A DNA stretch of 64,000 nucleotides from Chryseobacterium vaccae (GTDB lineage: Bacteria > Bacteroidota > Bacteroidia > Flavobacteriales > Weeksellaceae), in the NCBI RefSeq assembly GCF_009602705.1, contig NZ_VSWH01000001.1, positions 1,116,001-1,180,000 of the forward strand. Reading direction: 5' to 3'. This document shows positions 26,960-38,764 of the stretch, one piece after another (position 1 is the first letter of the stretch; each line of letters begins with the position of its first letter). Both the position numbers and the translations under genes were made by a program. Under the pieces are notes generated by a model, which was not told where the DNA came from, searched no databases, and saw only the letters and a program-made list of their open reading frames with translations.

Positions 26960-27421
26960 CTATTTTATTGCCCCAGGTTTTCCCAGGATTCTTCTGAGGT
27001 ATCCGAACTGTCCTCCGTGATAAATTTCATGCAGTGATAAAGTTGCAATATCATTAATGGTACCAGGTTTGAAATGTTCTATCATATTAAGAGCACTTTC
27101 CAACCTATTCTGAGATTCTTTAAAATAAGATTTCAGTTCTTCAAAAGTGACAAACTTATCTTTTCTATCCAAAGGATTTTCTCCTCTGTTATAGCATGAG
27201 AACTTTTCACTATCCCAGACTGATTCTTCACCTAATATATTCAGAAAGGCATTTCTTATATAAATCAGATGTCCTAAAATCCAGTTCATGCAGTTGGCTT
27301 CATCATTAGGGAAAATCATGGATTCTTCATCCGTTATTCCTTCTGTATTTAAAGAGACTATCCTGTAAGTAGCGGATGTCTGTCTTTTTATAATTTCAAT
27401 ATCGTTTGACTTTGTTTCCAT
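26960..27421 (-). CDS. DinB-like protein, 153 aa
   Basis: Four-helix-bundle fold with NCMNWILGHLIYIRNAFLNIL containing the first His and TLSLHEIYHGGQFGYLRRILG with two more, giving the normal three-His metal site of DinB-like proteins. It differs from the neighbouring DinB protein at 26291, whose helix 4 lacks the H-x3-H pair. Confidence 0.88.
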   Translation of the reverse strand: METKSNDIEIIKRQTSATYRIVSLNTEGITDEESMIFPNDEANCMNWILGHLIYIRNAFLNILGEESVWDSEKFSCYNRGENPLDRKDKFVTFEELKSYFKESQNRLESALNMIEHFKPGTINDIATLSLHEIYHGGQFGYLRRILGKPGAIK

Positions 27422-27644
27422 AATTGATACTTTTTGCTCTTGGTGATTGTGATCATTTTTCTTTCTGTAACTGAAAAAATCTTTTGAATTGCTTCGTTAT
27501 AAATAGTTTTACGCCACGGATGCACGAATGATTTTGGATTATCTTGTTCTATAATAATTGCTGAAAACCTTTAATTTTCTTGTGTCTTAAAAGCATTGCA
27601 ATTTTTAAAACCCATGCGGCATTGTACTTTTCAATACATAAGCT

Positions 27645-27725
27645 ATATTTTTTGCTTCCCACAGATGTCACAGAGTTCTCAGATTTTTGTGATGATTTTA
27701 TTCTCGCAAATCCAACAGATTTTTG
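27645..27725. repeat. dispersed intergenic repeat, copy 2
   Basis: Related to 26873-26940; it has an added CACAGAGTT unit and the same CAGATTTTTGTGAT core. Lies downstream of the 27774 VOC gene. Confidence 0.65.
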
Positions 27726-27773
27726 TTTTGCGGATTATTTTGATTTTGTAAGAAAATCTTATAGATTGATGAG

Positions 27774-28184
27774 TTATTCTGTAGGCATCTGGGAAACATC
27801 TCCGTGCATTATTTCCCACTGATGGCCATCTATATCAGCAAAGGCACTCTGATACATCCACCCATAATCCAGTGGTTCGCTGTATTTTGAACCTCCGTTT
27901 TCAAGGGCTGTATTCACAATACGGTCTACTTCTTCACGGCTGTCTACTCCAACTGCAAGAAGCACCTGGGTGGTATCTCCTTTAGCAAAAGGCCTGTTGG
28001 TAAATGTTTGAAAAAATTCTTCTTTCAGAAACATAGTGTATATATGATCTTCTTTCATAATTACACATATCGCCTTATCATCTGAGAACTGTTCGTTGAT
28101 GGAAAAACCAAGCTTCGTCCAGAATGCTCTGGTTTTCTGTACATCTTTTACGGGTAAATTGACATAAATCTGACTGATTTTCAT
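27774..28184 (-). CDS. VOC (glyoxalase/bleomycin-resistance) protein, 136 aa
   Basis: Opens MKISQIYVNLPVKDVQKTRA and ends DIDGHQWEIMHGDVSQMPTE. The Glu of WEIM and His of DGHQW fit the VOC metal-binding positions. It is a close tandem copy of the 28230 gene, with the same C-terminal SQMPTE. Confidence 0.88.
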   Translation of the reverse strand: MKISQIYVNLPVKDVQKTRAFWTKLGFSINEQFSDDKAICVIMKEDHIYTMFLKEEFFQTFTNRPFAKGDTTQVLLAVGVDSREEVDRIVNTALENGGSKYSEPLDYGWMYQSAFADIDGHQWEIMHGDVSQMPTE

Positions 28185-28229
28185 TTTGTAATTTTTAGTG
28201 TTTAACTTTGAAAAGTAAAATCTTTCGGA

Positions 28230-28637
28230 TTATTCTGTGGGCATTTGGGACATATCAGCATAAGTCATATTCCATCCGTGTCCGTCAAGATCCCAGAAAG
28301 AATTTTGATACATCCATCCATAGTCCTGCGGTTCTTCATGTTGTGTAGCTCCATTTTCCACGGCTGAATTTACAATACGATCAACTTCTTCACGGCTGTT
28401 CAGTCCCAAAGCCAATAGTACTTCGGATGTATCTCCTTTGGGAACAGGTTTATTTGAAAAAGTCTGGAAATAATCGTCTTTTAAGAACATGATATATGTG
28501 TCTTCTTTTATCATAACACATACTGCCTTATCATCAGAAAACGGCTCATTGATGGCAAAGCCAAGTTTGTTCCAGAAATCTCTGGTTTTCTGTACGTCTT
28601 TTACCGGAAGGTTTACATAGGTTTGACTGACTTTCAT
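28230..28637 (-). CDS. VOC protein, tandem paralog, 135 aa
   Basis: Opens MKVSQTYVNLPVKDVQKTRD and ends DLDGHGWNMTYADMSQMPTE. It has the same layout as 27774, but the C-terminal WEIM of that copy is WNMT here, replacing the Glu at a likely metal position. One of the two copies may therefore have lost activity. Confidence 0.88.
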   Translation of the reverse strand: MKVSQTYVNLPVKDVQKTRDFWNKLGFAINEPFSDDKAVCVMIKEDTYIMFLKDDYFQTFSNKPVPKGDTSEVLLALGLNSREEVDRIVNSAVENGATQHEEPQDYGWMYQNSFWDLDGHGWNMTYADMSQMPTE

Positions 28638-28714
28638 TTTTGTAATTTTTAGCGTTTAACTTTTAACCAAAATTACCAAGCTTCAATGAAAGTCAACTTG
28701 CCATAAGGCAAGAT

Positions 28715-29305
28715 TTAATTTTTCTTAGGATGAGAGACCAATTCTTTACGGATTCTGCTTAAGGAAGTATCTGTAACCCCAAGATAGGAAGCAATCTGCT
28801 TCAGAGGAGCATACTGCACAACGAGCGGTTTCTCTTCTAAGAGATTAAGGTAACGCCTGGTAGCGGACAGGGTAAACATTTCCACGGAACGCTGTTTATA
28901 AGTAAACAGTTCTTTAGACATCCATGCTCTTCCCCACTCTCTGAGGTTGGGTATTTTATGAAAAAGCTCCTGAAAGGTTTCATAATCGAATCTCCAGCAT
29001 TCGCAGTCGGTGATGCAGACAATATTTTCCTGAGACGGAATTCTCTGAAACAATGAAAGGACTTCGATGATGATCTCATTGTCTGCAAAGAAATGGGTAG
29101 TTACTTCATTTCCGTTAAAATCATTGACAAATGAGCGGGCCAGCCCTTTTTCAAGGATATAATATTCATTGGCAGTTTTGCCTTCAATAAGAATACTTTC
29201 TCCTTTCTGGAATGATACTTTTTCATGAGCCTGAAATATTTCTTCAAGTTCTTCCTGCATAAAAAAGGGAAAATCATAGCAGATTTCTAAGGCTTTGCTG
29301 GTCAT
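28715..29305 (-). CDS. Crp/Fnr-family transcription regulator
   Basis: A 196-residue protein with a cyclic-nucleotide-binding-like beta-roll (KGESILIEGKTANEYYILEKG, then THFFADNEIIIEVLSLFQR) and a C-terminal helix-turn-helix (LKQIASYLGVTDTSLSRIRKEL). This small Bacteroidota group usually lacks a defined cAMP site. It reads in the same direction as the VOC genes just downstream and may control them. Confidence 0.9.
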   Translation of the reverse strand: MTSKALEICYDFPFFMQEELEEIFQAHEKVSFQKGESILIEGKTANEYYILEKGLARSFVNDFNGNEVTTHFFADNEIIIEVLSLFQRIPSQENIVCITDCECWRFDYETFQELFHKIPNLREWGRAWMSKELFTYKQRSVEMFTLSATRRYLNLLEEKPLVVQYAPLKQIASYLGVTDTSLSRIRKELVSHPKKN

Positions 29306-29525
29306 TGGTGTCTAAATTTAAAGTCTTTAAAAATATGACTTTTAATTGAACCAGAAATGTAAAAAATTAAACAATTTAATGAAAATTCAATAAAATTTAT
29401 TTTAATCAACTTAAATACAGCAGGATAAATTATTTAATAATCTTTCTAATAATTAAACAGATTTGCTTGAAACATATTTAATCTCATCATATATTTATTT
29501 TAATATATCAGAAATATCTTATACA

Positions 29526-30737
29526 TTAAAATAATGAAAGCTGGATCGGCTTAGGATTCTGAGGTTTCTGTGCATCCCCCAAAACCGTTTTTCCTCCGAA
29601 CCTCCATGAATTCTGTCTTTCTTCTTCAATTACCTGCTGAATATCAAAATCAGGAATGAAGTCCTGTTCTGTCTGGGTAACGATTTGGTGAAGTTTGTTT
29701 AAAGTATTCAGCTTATCAGAATTTCCAAGTTTTGATTTTTCAATTCCTTTTCTGAGGATACTTATACTTTCATCATAGATTTTCGTCGGAACCGGAAACG
29801 GATGCCCATCTTTTCCTCCGTGTGCAAAGGAGAATCTGGCGGGATCTGCAAATCTTGAGGGTGCACCATGAATCACTTCACTAACCAGAGCTAAAGACTG
29901 CATGGTTCTTGGTCCCACTCCTTCCAGCATCAGGAGATCTTCAAAATTCTGAGGCTGCTGTTCGCGGGTAACATATAAAAGAGCGCCGAGACGTTTCAAA
30001 TCAACATCTGAAGCCCGCACATCATGATGCTCAGGAAGTATAAGTCTTGAAAAATCTTTCATCACCTCTATAGAATCGGTGTGGGAAATATCCAGAATCC
30101 CTTTTCTGTTTCCTGAAGCCTCTGCATCCGTAAGGTTAAGAATCTTTCCTCTTGAAATTCCGTTGATTCCTGTATGAGGCTCTTCTACAAAAGATTTTAC
30201 ATTTTCCGAATGCCAGTGGTAACGTCTGGCAGTTCCGTCTGATTCGTGCATTCCCTGCTGAACGACACTCCAGCTTCCGTTATCTGCCAGAATAAAGTTA
30301 TGCAGATACAGCTGATAGCCATCCTGAATGGCTGTATTATCTACTTTAGCGGAAAGTTTGCTGGCTTTAACGAGTTCATGTCCGTTCAGACCCGTTTTAT
30401 CTGCAATCTGAATTAATTCAGAAGGGGTCTCTCTTGAAAACTTGCCTTTTCCACCACAGATGTACAGTCCCAATGACTGTGAGCTAGGATTAATGGAACG
30501 TTTCAATGCCCCCATCACAGACGTAGTAATCCCCGAGGAATGCCAATCCATTCCCATCACTGCGCCAAAACTCTGAAACCAGAACGGATCTGCCAGCCGG
30601 CGGAGTACCTCATCTTTACCATAATCCATCAGGATCACTTCTATGATGGAAAGGCCAAGAACAGACATACGTTCGTACAGCCATGGTGGTACTTTTCCAT
30701 AGTGTAAGGGTAAATCTGCAGTTCCTGAACGTTTCAT
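29526..30737 (-). CDS. DUF763 family protein
   Basis: A 403-residue protein opening MKRSGTADLPLHYGKVPPWL, the standard start of DUF763. Further signatures are GMDWHSSGITTSVMGALKRS and a helix-hairpin-helix-like MLEGVGPRTMQSLALVSEVIHG, so nucleic acid binding is possible. The family is widespread but uncharacterised. Confidence 0.92.
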   Translation of the reverse strand: MKRSGTADLPLHYGKVPPWLYERMSVLGLSIIEVILMDYGKDEVLRRLADPFWFQSFGAVMGMDWHSSGITTSVMGALKRSINPSSQSLGLYICGGKGKFSRETPSELIQIADKTGLNGHELVKASKLSAKVDNTAIQDGYQLYLHNFILADNGSWSVVQQGMHESDGTARRYHWHSENVKSFVEEPHTGINGISRGKILNLTDAEASGNRKGILDISHTDSIEVMKDFSRLILPEHHDVRASDVDLKRLGALLYVTREQQPQNFEDLLMLEGVGPRTMQSLALVSEVIHGAPSRFADPARFSFAHGGKDGHPFPVPTKIYDESISILRKGIEKSKLGNSDKLNTLNKLHQIVTQTEQDFIPDFDIQQVIEEERQNSWRFGGKTVLGDAQKPQNPKPIQLSLF

Positions 30738-30832
30738 CTTTTAATTTAAAGGTTCAAAGTTAACTTTAATATTCCGGATTTTTTATGATTTGGATAACCT
30801 GTTACGTCCGGCAAAAGAAACCTCAAATTCTA

Positions 30833-31237
30833 TCAACCCGCCGAATAGAATGCCAGATCTTTATGTTTTTCTTCATTATATTCTTCCTCGAAAGTGATTT
30901 TATTTCCGGAAGGATCGATAACTGTAAAAGATACTGCATTATAGAATGTTTTTTCAAGAGCCGGACGGTTGTATTTGTACTTTTTATCAATCAGCTCTTT
31001 ATGATAGGCAGGAACCCCTTCTCCCCAGACAGCCACTCTAACTCCGGGGGAACCGTCTCCGTGGTGCTCGCTTAAATGGAAAATAATATTTTCTCTTTTT
31101 ACTTCCATATAAACAGGAGTATTTTCACCAAAATAATGCTCCCAGACAATCTCGAATCCAAGCCAGTCAACGTAAAATTCTACCGCTTTTTTGTAATCGA
31201 AGATTCTGAGAATAGGGATGATTTGTGTTGCTTTCAT
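30833..31237 (-). CDS. VOC (bleomycin-resistance-like) protein, 134 aa
   Basis: Single glyoxalase-fold protein: ATQIIPILRIFDYKKAVEFY at the start, HLSEHHGDGSPGVRV in the middle and DPSGNKITFEEEY near the end. The HGDGSPG segment is the signature of the bleomycin-resistance-like subgroup. Whether it binds a drug is unknown. Confidence 0.88.
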   Translation of the reverse strand: MKATQIIPILRIFDYKKAVEFYVDWLGFEIVWEHYFGENTPVYMEVKRENIIFHLSEHHGDGSPGVRVAVWGEGVPAYHKELIDKKYKYNRPALEKTFYNAVSFTVIDPSGNKITFEEEYNEEKHKDLAFYSAG

Positions 31238-31410
31238 AATAAATAATTATAATAGAATTTTCGTTTTTTTTAACGGGAGGATTACTATTTTCTTTAATTA
31301 ATTGGTGGATATTTTTGCCTGCAGCGACGTTTCACTGAGCAGGAAGCGCAATCAGCAATTGCTGGCCAGAATGCTTTAATACCTCTTATAAGGGACATTC
31401 ATAATTTGGC

Positions 31411-31764
31411 TTACTGATGTTCAAGGATATTAACTATTTTACCAAACGGATCTTTAACGAAGAAGCGGCGTACACCCCAATCTTCGTCGGTCATATCATA
31501 GACGATTTCAAATCCGGACATTATCATTTTATGGTAGATTTCTTCAATGTTATCCACTTCAATGGAAAGATCGGGAACCTCCGTATCATTACCGCCCTGA
31601 ACAGCAAAACTGATCTGAATCTTTGATTCTTCATTGGTTCCTAAAGTTTTGATCCAGCCATGATCCATCAATACATCAAGTTCTAAAATGTCCTGATAAA
31701 AAAGATCAGCTTTTGAAGGATCTTCTGTTTTTATATTGGCTACGATTCTTTTTACCATTTTCAT
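31411..31764 (-). CDS. VOC family protein, 117 aa
   Basis: Opens MKMVKRIVANIKTEDPSKAD and ends with VRRFFVKDPFGKIVNILEHQ, fitting the glyoxalase fold. The ATG at 31764 is used because the longer frame to 31821 would overlap the terminator of the thiol peroxidase gene. Confidence 0.85.
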   Translation of the reverse strand: MKMVKRIVANIKTEDPSKADLFYQDILELDVLMDHGWIKTLGTNEESKIQISFAVQGGNDTEVPDLSIEVDNIEEIYHKMIMSGFEIVYDMTDEDWGVRRFFVKDPFGKIVNILEHQ

Positions 31765-31787
31765 TCTGTTTTTGGAATTAACAAGGT

Positions 31788-31815
31788 CAAAAAAAGCCCT
31801 GCTGAAAGTAAGCTT
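31788..31815 (-). terminator. terminator of tpx
   Basis: Imperfect stem of AGCC.TGC-GAA arms read on the minus strand, followed by a run of seven Ts. Located between tpx and the VOC gene. Confidence 0.65.
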
Positions 31816-31845
31816 CGGCAAGGCTCTTTATAACGCTTGTTTCTA

Positions 31846-32349
31846 TTATTGGTTTAATGCTGTCAGTGCTGCATCATAATTAGGCTCATCAGCAATTTCT
31901 GAAACCTGTTCTGTGTAAACCACTTTATTGTTTTCGTCTGTAACGATTACGGCACGGCTTAATAATCCTTTTAGAGGAGAATCTGTAATAGTTACTTCAT
32001 AATCATCGCCAAAGCTGCTTCTGAAATCTGAAAGTGTTTCAACATTATTCAATCCTTCTGCTGCACAGAATCTTCCTAATGCAAACGGAAGGTCTTTAGA
32101 AACGTTAATGATTACTGTATTGTCCAGTTTTGAAGCTTCTTCATTGAATTTTCTGCTGGAAGCCGCACAAGTAGGCGTATCAATACTTGGGAAGATATTG
32201 AATACTTTTTTCTTTCCTTCAAAAGTTTCCAACGTTTTTACATTCAGTCCGGAATCTACCAGAGCAAAATCTTTAACAGTGCTTCCCACCGATGGTAATG
32301 TTCCTATTGTGTGTACTTCGTTTCCTTTTAAAGTTATTGTCGTTGACAT
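31846..32349 (-). CDS. tpx: thiol peroxidase (cytoplasmic)
   Basis: A 167-residue peroxiredoxin of the Tpx type: NEVHTIGTLPSVGSTVKDF, the peroxidatic Cys in FPSIDTPTCAASSRKF, and the resolving Cys in ALGRFCAAEGLNNV. It reduces lipid or hydrogen peroxides using thioredoxin. The 32349 ATG (MSTTITLKG) gives the normal length. A second, exported copy lies at 49.7 kb. Confidence 0.96.
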   Translation of the reverse strand: MSTTITLKGNEVHTIGTLPSVGSTVKDFALVDSGLNVKTLETFEGKKKVFNIFPSIDTPTCAASSRKFNEEASKLDNTVIINVSKDLPFALGRFCAAEGLNNVETLSDFRSSFGDDYEVTITDSPLKGLLSRAVIVTDENNKVVYTEQVSEIADEPNYDAALTALNQ

Positions 32350-32504
32350 AATATTTATTTTTTTAGTTTCCTCAAATTTACTCAAAATAGAAAATCTTTT
32401 CCCTCAAATAAAGGTTAAATAATTCTTAAAGTGAAATAAGTGTCCAGGTTCACTTTCAGATGTAAATTTTAAGTATATTCGCATCCTGAAAAAAAATAAT
32501 AACC

Positions 32505-32957
32505 ATGCGAAAAAAAATTACATTCCTGCTCTTTGGAGTACCGGTCTTTGGTTTCGCCCAGTCAGTTATTGGCACAATTAATTCCGGTGCCATTTCTGAA
32601 TCCGGATTTTCTCATTCCGTAGGAGAAATTTACGTTATCCCGGATAACCCAAACCAGAGCAGTTCCGGCACAATGGGAATGCTGTATCAGACGTCTTTAC
32701 AGGTTCTCGGCATCAGTGAGATTGAAAAAGAAAATGTTAAGATCTACCCTAATCCAACCACTGACTTTATTCACGTTTCATTAAGCTCCAATTCTAAGAT
32801 TGAAGATGCCGAAGTATACGACACAGCGGGAAGACTTGTTCTGAAAACAAAACTCGAAAACGGAAAACTTGATCTCCGCAGCCTTCATTCCGGGATTTAT
32901 ATGATCTCTTTCAGAAATCCTGACATCAAACCTATTAAAATCATTAAAAAACCTTAA
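32505..32957 (+). CDS. T9SS type A sorting-domain protein, 150 aa
   Basis: Signal peptide MRKKITFLLFGVPVFGFAQ, a short mature part and a C-terminal sorting domain opening ENVKIYPNPTTDFIHVSL, with YDTAGRLVLKTKL, LHSGIYMISF and a closing KIIKKP. The sorting domain is about half of the protein, so the passenger is short (about 65 residues). It would be secreted or anchored by the type IX system. Fourteen bases separate it from the next secreted protein gene. Confidence 0.88.
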   Translation: MRKKITFLLFGVPVFGFAQSVIGTINSGAISESGFSHSVGEIYVIPDNPNQSSSGTMGMLYQTSLQVLGISEIEKENVKIYPNPTTDFIHVSLSSNSKIEDAEVYDTAGRLVLKTKLENGKLDLRSLHSGIYMISFRNPDIKPIKIIKKP

Positions 32958-32970
32958 AAACTATCTGATC

Positions 32971-34086
32971 ATGAAAAAACTTTACGCTACAATAGGATTA
33001 TTTGTCGCTTCATTATTAAGCGCACAGGTTCCGCAGGCTTTCAGCTACCAGACCATTGCCTTTAACGCTTCCGGAGCACCCATTTCCAACGGAAACGTTT
33101 CTTTAAGAGTAAGCATTTTAGAAAATTCGGCTACAGGAACCGTTCTGTATACTGAAACTCACAATAAAACAACGAACGCTAAAGGTCTGGTTAATTTAAA
33201 TATCGGACAGGGAACTTCTTCCACAGGAAGTTTCGGAGGAATCAACTGGGGAACGAATACCAAATTCGTTAAGGTGGAAATGGACCCACAGGGAGGTTCT
33301 AACTACACCAATGTTGGAGTAAACCAGCTGATGAGTGTTCCCTATGCACAGGTAAGTAAAACAATCGTTACTGGTCCTGGCCAAGGAATTACTCTGGTAT
33401 CTCCTAACGGAACCAATTACACCTTAAGCGTAAGTGACTCCGGTACATTAACCCTGCCTACGAATACGGGTTCATCCGGCAACACTTTACCTTCCAACTT
33501 ATATACGTACGGATCATATAACTCCTTCACTCCTTCCTCTGCTGAATTACTTCGTGGAAATGGCAGTACAAAAGTGGGTTATAAATATCTTCAGGCCAAT
33601 ACACAGATTAAGTTCATAGCTTCACCGGGTAATGGTGCACAGGTTTACGGTTCAGACTCCAATGGATACGTTACTGCTAATGGAAGTAACTACAATGTTT
33701 CGTCCAATGGATATTACCAGATCCTGATCGCTCCTAACGGTCCGCAAATGAGGGCAGGTTTCTTCAATTTTGCTCCTCAGATCCAGTTTACTTCATCTTC
33801 GGGTACCACGCCTGTAACTTCTGTCACCTATAATAATACTACAGGAAAATTTACAGCCCTTATCAATGGGGTTACAACCAGTACCGGAGGTTCTTTTTAC
33901 ATCAGACTTGCTTCAGAGAGTTTAGAACCTGAAGATTTAGGAGATAACCTGGGCGATGGAGCTTTTGATGTAGAAGGAGCTGCGATTACCTTCCCTAATA
34001 TTTCTTCTACCACACCTAAAAACTATAAAGTTGAATTCAGCCTCAATTTTGATGGCACCGGAAGTTATACAATTACACAGATATAA
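32971..34086 (+). CDS. secreted hypothetical protein, 371 aa
   Basis: Signal peptide MKKLYATIGLFVASLLSAQ followed by a conserved flavobacterial surface-protein start (VPQAFSYQTIAFNASGAPI, then SLRVSILENSATGTVLYTET, and NVGVNQLMSVPYAQVSKT). The rest is Gly/Ser/Thr-rich and probably beta-structured; no catalytic motif or sorting domain at its end. Paired with the 32505 sorting-domain protein, so the two may act together on the cell surface. Confidence 0.8.
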   Translation: MKKLYATIGLFVASLLSAQVPQAFSYQTIAFNASGAPISNGNVSLRVSILENSATGTVLYTETHNKTTNAKGLVNLNIGQGTSSTGSFGGINWGTNTKFVKVEMDPQGGSNYTNVGVNQLMSVPYAQVSKTIVTGPGQGITLVSPNGTNYTLSVSDSGTLTLPTNTGSSGNTLPSNLYTYGSYNSFTPSSAELLRGNGSTKVGYKYLQANTQIKFIASPGNGAQVYGSDSNGYVTANGSNYNVSSNGYYQILIAPNGPQMRAGFFNFAPQIQFTSSSGTTPVTSVTYNNTTGKFTALINGVTTSTGGSFYIRLASESLEPEDLGDNLGDGAFDVEGAAITFPNISSTTPKNYKVEFSLNFDGTGSYTITQI

Positions 34087-34091
34087 AATTT

Positions 34092-36412
<2,321 letters not shown>

Positions 36413-36434
36413 ACTTCAGATTCTTTTGAAATAC

Positions 36435-36465
36435 AAAAAGCTCCTTTTTCAAGGGGCTTTTTTTG
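36435..36465 (+). terminator. terminator of isocitrate dehydrogenase
   Basis: AAAAAGCTCC/GGGGCTTTTT stem (one G-T pair) and a T-run, 22 bases after the stop codon. Confidence 0.8.
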
Positions 36466-36496
36466 TTGATTATTTCTTGGTGTTGGTTTAAATTTT

Positions 36497-36516
36497 AATC
36501 GGGCCGAAGCCCGATT
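36497..36516. other. small GC-rich hairpin
   Basis: AATCGGGC/GCCCGATT around a CGAA loop. It belongs to the set of GC-rich stems with GAA-type loops also seen at 16769 and 43876. Confidence 0.6.
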
Positions 36517-36609
36517 CTATTGAATATTGAAATCATGTTAACATAGGAGGTTTCTTTTGGTGCTTTTGTGTGTTTTGAGATTTTGATTTTTTTTTGAATT
36601 CATTAAAAA

Positions 36610-36644
36610 ATCCGGATTCCTGTTTGACATTCAGGAATCCGGAT
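36610..36644 (-). terminator. terminator of the aldo-keto reductase gene
   Basis: Perfect 13-bp stem ATCCGGATTCCTG/CAGGAATCCGGAT, followed by a T-run on the minus strand, just below the 36667 stop codon. Confidence 0.85.
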
Positions 36645-36666
36645 CTTTGTTAGTCAATTAATGAGT

Positions 36667-37668
36667 TTAATTATTAACCAGCTTCATAGAACCTTCGCTA
36701 TACCTCTCTCCTACATTCGGATATTTTTTGAGGAGTGAATCTATGGTTTCAAGGTCTGACGGGCTTAAGTCAATAGCTATCGCTTCGATATTTTCTTCAA
36801 GATATTTGATCTGTTTGGTTCCCGGAATCGGAATGATATCATCCCCTTGATTCAGTACCCATGCCAGTGCCAGCTGGGTTCCTTTCACGCCTTTAGACTG
36901 GGCAAATTCGTTAAATTCTCTGGCTAGATTCCTGTTGTTTTCCAGATATTCTGCCTGATAACGCGGCAGTGATTTCCTGAAATCTTCATCTCCAAAATTC
37001 TGAACTTCGTTGATATTCGCAAAAAGTCCTCTTGCCAGCGGAGAATAAGGAACAAGCGTAATTCCCAGTTCCCTGATCGTAGGAAGTATTTCTTTTTCTA
37101 CGTCTCTGGTAAGAATTGAGTATTCAGACTGAAGAGCCGTGATTGGATGAATTTTATTTGCTTTTCTGATGGATTCGGCGGAAGCTTCTGACAATCCAAG
37201 GTATTTTACTTTACCTTCTTTTACCAGTTCTGCCATCGCTCCTACTGTTTCTTCCACCGGAACATTAGGATCAATCCTATGGGCATAATACAGATCAATT
37301 GTATCTATTTTCAGTCTCTGCAAACTCAGATCTACAGCCTGTCTGATCCATTCCGGAGAACCATCGAAATAAGTTCCCGGAGCTCCGCTGTGGCTCGCTT
37401 TTCCGTCTTTGAATCTGAATCCGAATTTAGTGGCGATAAAAATCTTATCACGGTTCGGAACTAAAACTTTTGAGATCAGTTTTTCATTTTCTCCGTTGGC
37501 GTACATATCTGCGGTATCCCAGAAATTTACGCCCAGATCAAGGGCTTTATGAAGTGTATTGATGCTTTCCTGCTCATTGGCAGGTCCGTAAGCAAAGCTC
37601 ATACCCATACATCCTAATCCTATGGCAGAAAGCTGCTCTCCTGTGTTTCCTAATTTTCTAAATTTCAT
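36667..37668 (-). CDS. aldo/keto reductase
   Basis: A 333-residue NADPH-dependent reductase fold. It has [22 protein letters not shown], the catalytic Asp/Tyr in [17 protein letters not shown], Lys in [11 protein letters not shown] and His in [12 protein letters not shown], then the NADPH-binding [16 protein letters not shown]. Start at 37668, since the upstream ten residues of the longer frame are outside the fold. The AraC regulator lies upstream in the same orientation. Confidence 0.93.
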   Translation of the reverse strand: MKFRKLGNTGEQLSAIGLGCMGMSFAYGPANEQESINTLHKALDLGVNFWDTADMYANGENEKLISKVLVPNRDKIFIATKFGFRFKDGKASHSGAPGTYFDGSPEWIRQAVDLSLQRLKIDTIDLYYAHRIDPNVPVEETVGAMAELVKEGKVKYLGLSEASAESIRKANKIHPITALQSEYSILTRDVEKEILPTIRELGITLVPYSPLARGLFANINEVQNFGDEDFRKSLPRYQAEYLENNRNLAREFNEFAQSKGVKGTQLALAWVLNQGDDIIPIPGTKQIKYLEENIEAIAIDLSPSDLETIDSLLKKYPNVGERYSEGSMKLVNN

Positions 37669-37764
37669 GATTGCTGTGATTTTATATTTACAAGACAAAA
37701 TTAAAACAAGAACTCAATGGCAGCGATATAGAATTCAAACGAAGACTTATAAAATTCAAACAAA

Positions 37765-38661
37765 CTAGTTTCTTACTGCATTTGGGGTTATTCCAGTCTG
37801 TCTTTTAAAATAATTCGTAAAATAAGCAGGCTCTTCAAATCCCAGCCCATAAGCGATTTCTGAAATATTCCAATCCGTATGCTTCAGTAACGCACTGGCC
37901 TCCTGAATGATTCTTGAAGTAATCTGCTGACTTGTGGTTCTTCCGGTTATCTCTTTTACGGAACGGTTCAGGGAATTGACATGAATGGAAAGGTTCTGTG
38001 CAAAATCATTTGGAGTTTTCAACTTCAGATAAGCGTCCGGACTATCAATCGGAAACTGTCTTTCCAGCAATTCCATAAACAATGAAGCCACTCTTTGTGA
38101 AGCATTTTGATACGGTTGAAAACTTTCTGCAGGATGCATTTTCATGGTTTCATGAATCAAAAGATGAAGATAAGCGCGCAGCATATCATATTTATGCGTA
38201 TAATCCGACTGGATCTCGGCCGTCATTTTGCTATAAAGCTCTGAAATGGTCTTTTGCTGGTCTTTATTGACAAAGAAAACCGGAGTACCGCCAATCCTGA
38301 ACAGCGGAGAATCCTGAAGATTCCCGATGCGGCTTCCGTTCTGAAGAAATTCTTCGGTAAAAAGACAAAACCACCCGGTCTGATTTTCATCCTCTGCTTC
38401 CCATGAATATGGCACCATTGGGTTTGAAAATAAAATAGCCGGCTGATCTATATGAATCCATTTGTCGGCATAATGAAGTTTTCCTTTTCCTATAATCAGT
38501 GAAATTTTATAATAATCCCTCCTGCTGTAAGGGGTTACCAACGAACAGCTGTCACGGGAAAACACATTAAAATGACCAATTCCGGGAGTTATAATACATG
38601 ACAGTTCCCGGGAAAGCTCGTTCCGTTCATAAAATCCTTTTAATGTTTCTTTAGACTCCAT
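37765..38661 (-). CDS. AraC-family transcription regulator
   Basis: A 298-residue regulator with a cupin-like N-terminal half and a C-terminal pair of helix-turn-helix motifs (DFAQNLSIHVNSLNRSVKEI and WNISEIAYGLGFEEPAYFTN, then YFKRQTGITPNAVRN). It sits 97 bases upstream of the aldo-keto reductase and likely activates it. Confidence 0.93.
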   Translation of the reverse strand: MESKETLKGFYERNELSRELSCIITPGIGHFNVFSRDSCSLVTPYSRRDYYKISLIIGKGKLHYADKWIHIDQPAILFSNPMVPYSWEAEDENQTGWFCLFTEEFLQNGSRIGNLQDSPLFRIGGTPVFFVNKDQQKTISELYSKMTAEIQSDYTHKYDMLRAYLHLLIHETMKMHPAESFQPYQNASQRVASLFMELLERQFPIDSPDAYLKLKTPNDFAQNLSIHVNSLNRSVKEITGRTTSQQITSRIIQEASALLKHTDWNISEIAYGLGFEEPAYFTNYFKRQTGITPNAVRN

Positions 38662-38711
38662 ACATCAAAATTATAAAATTCAAACAAATAAAAGTATAAA
38701 GAATTATAAAA

Positions 38712-38738
38712 AATGACCGACTAAAAGCCGGCCATCAA
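38712..38738 (-). terminator. hairpin after the 38765 gene
   Basis: TGACCGAC pairs imperfectly with GCCGGCCA around TAAAA, and a T-run follows on the minus strand. Confidence 0.55.
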
Positions 38739-38764
38739 AATTGAATGTATAGTTGATCGTTGAT

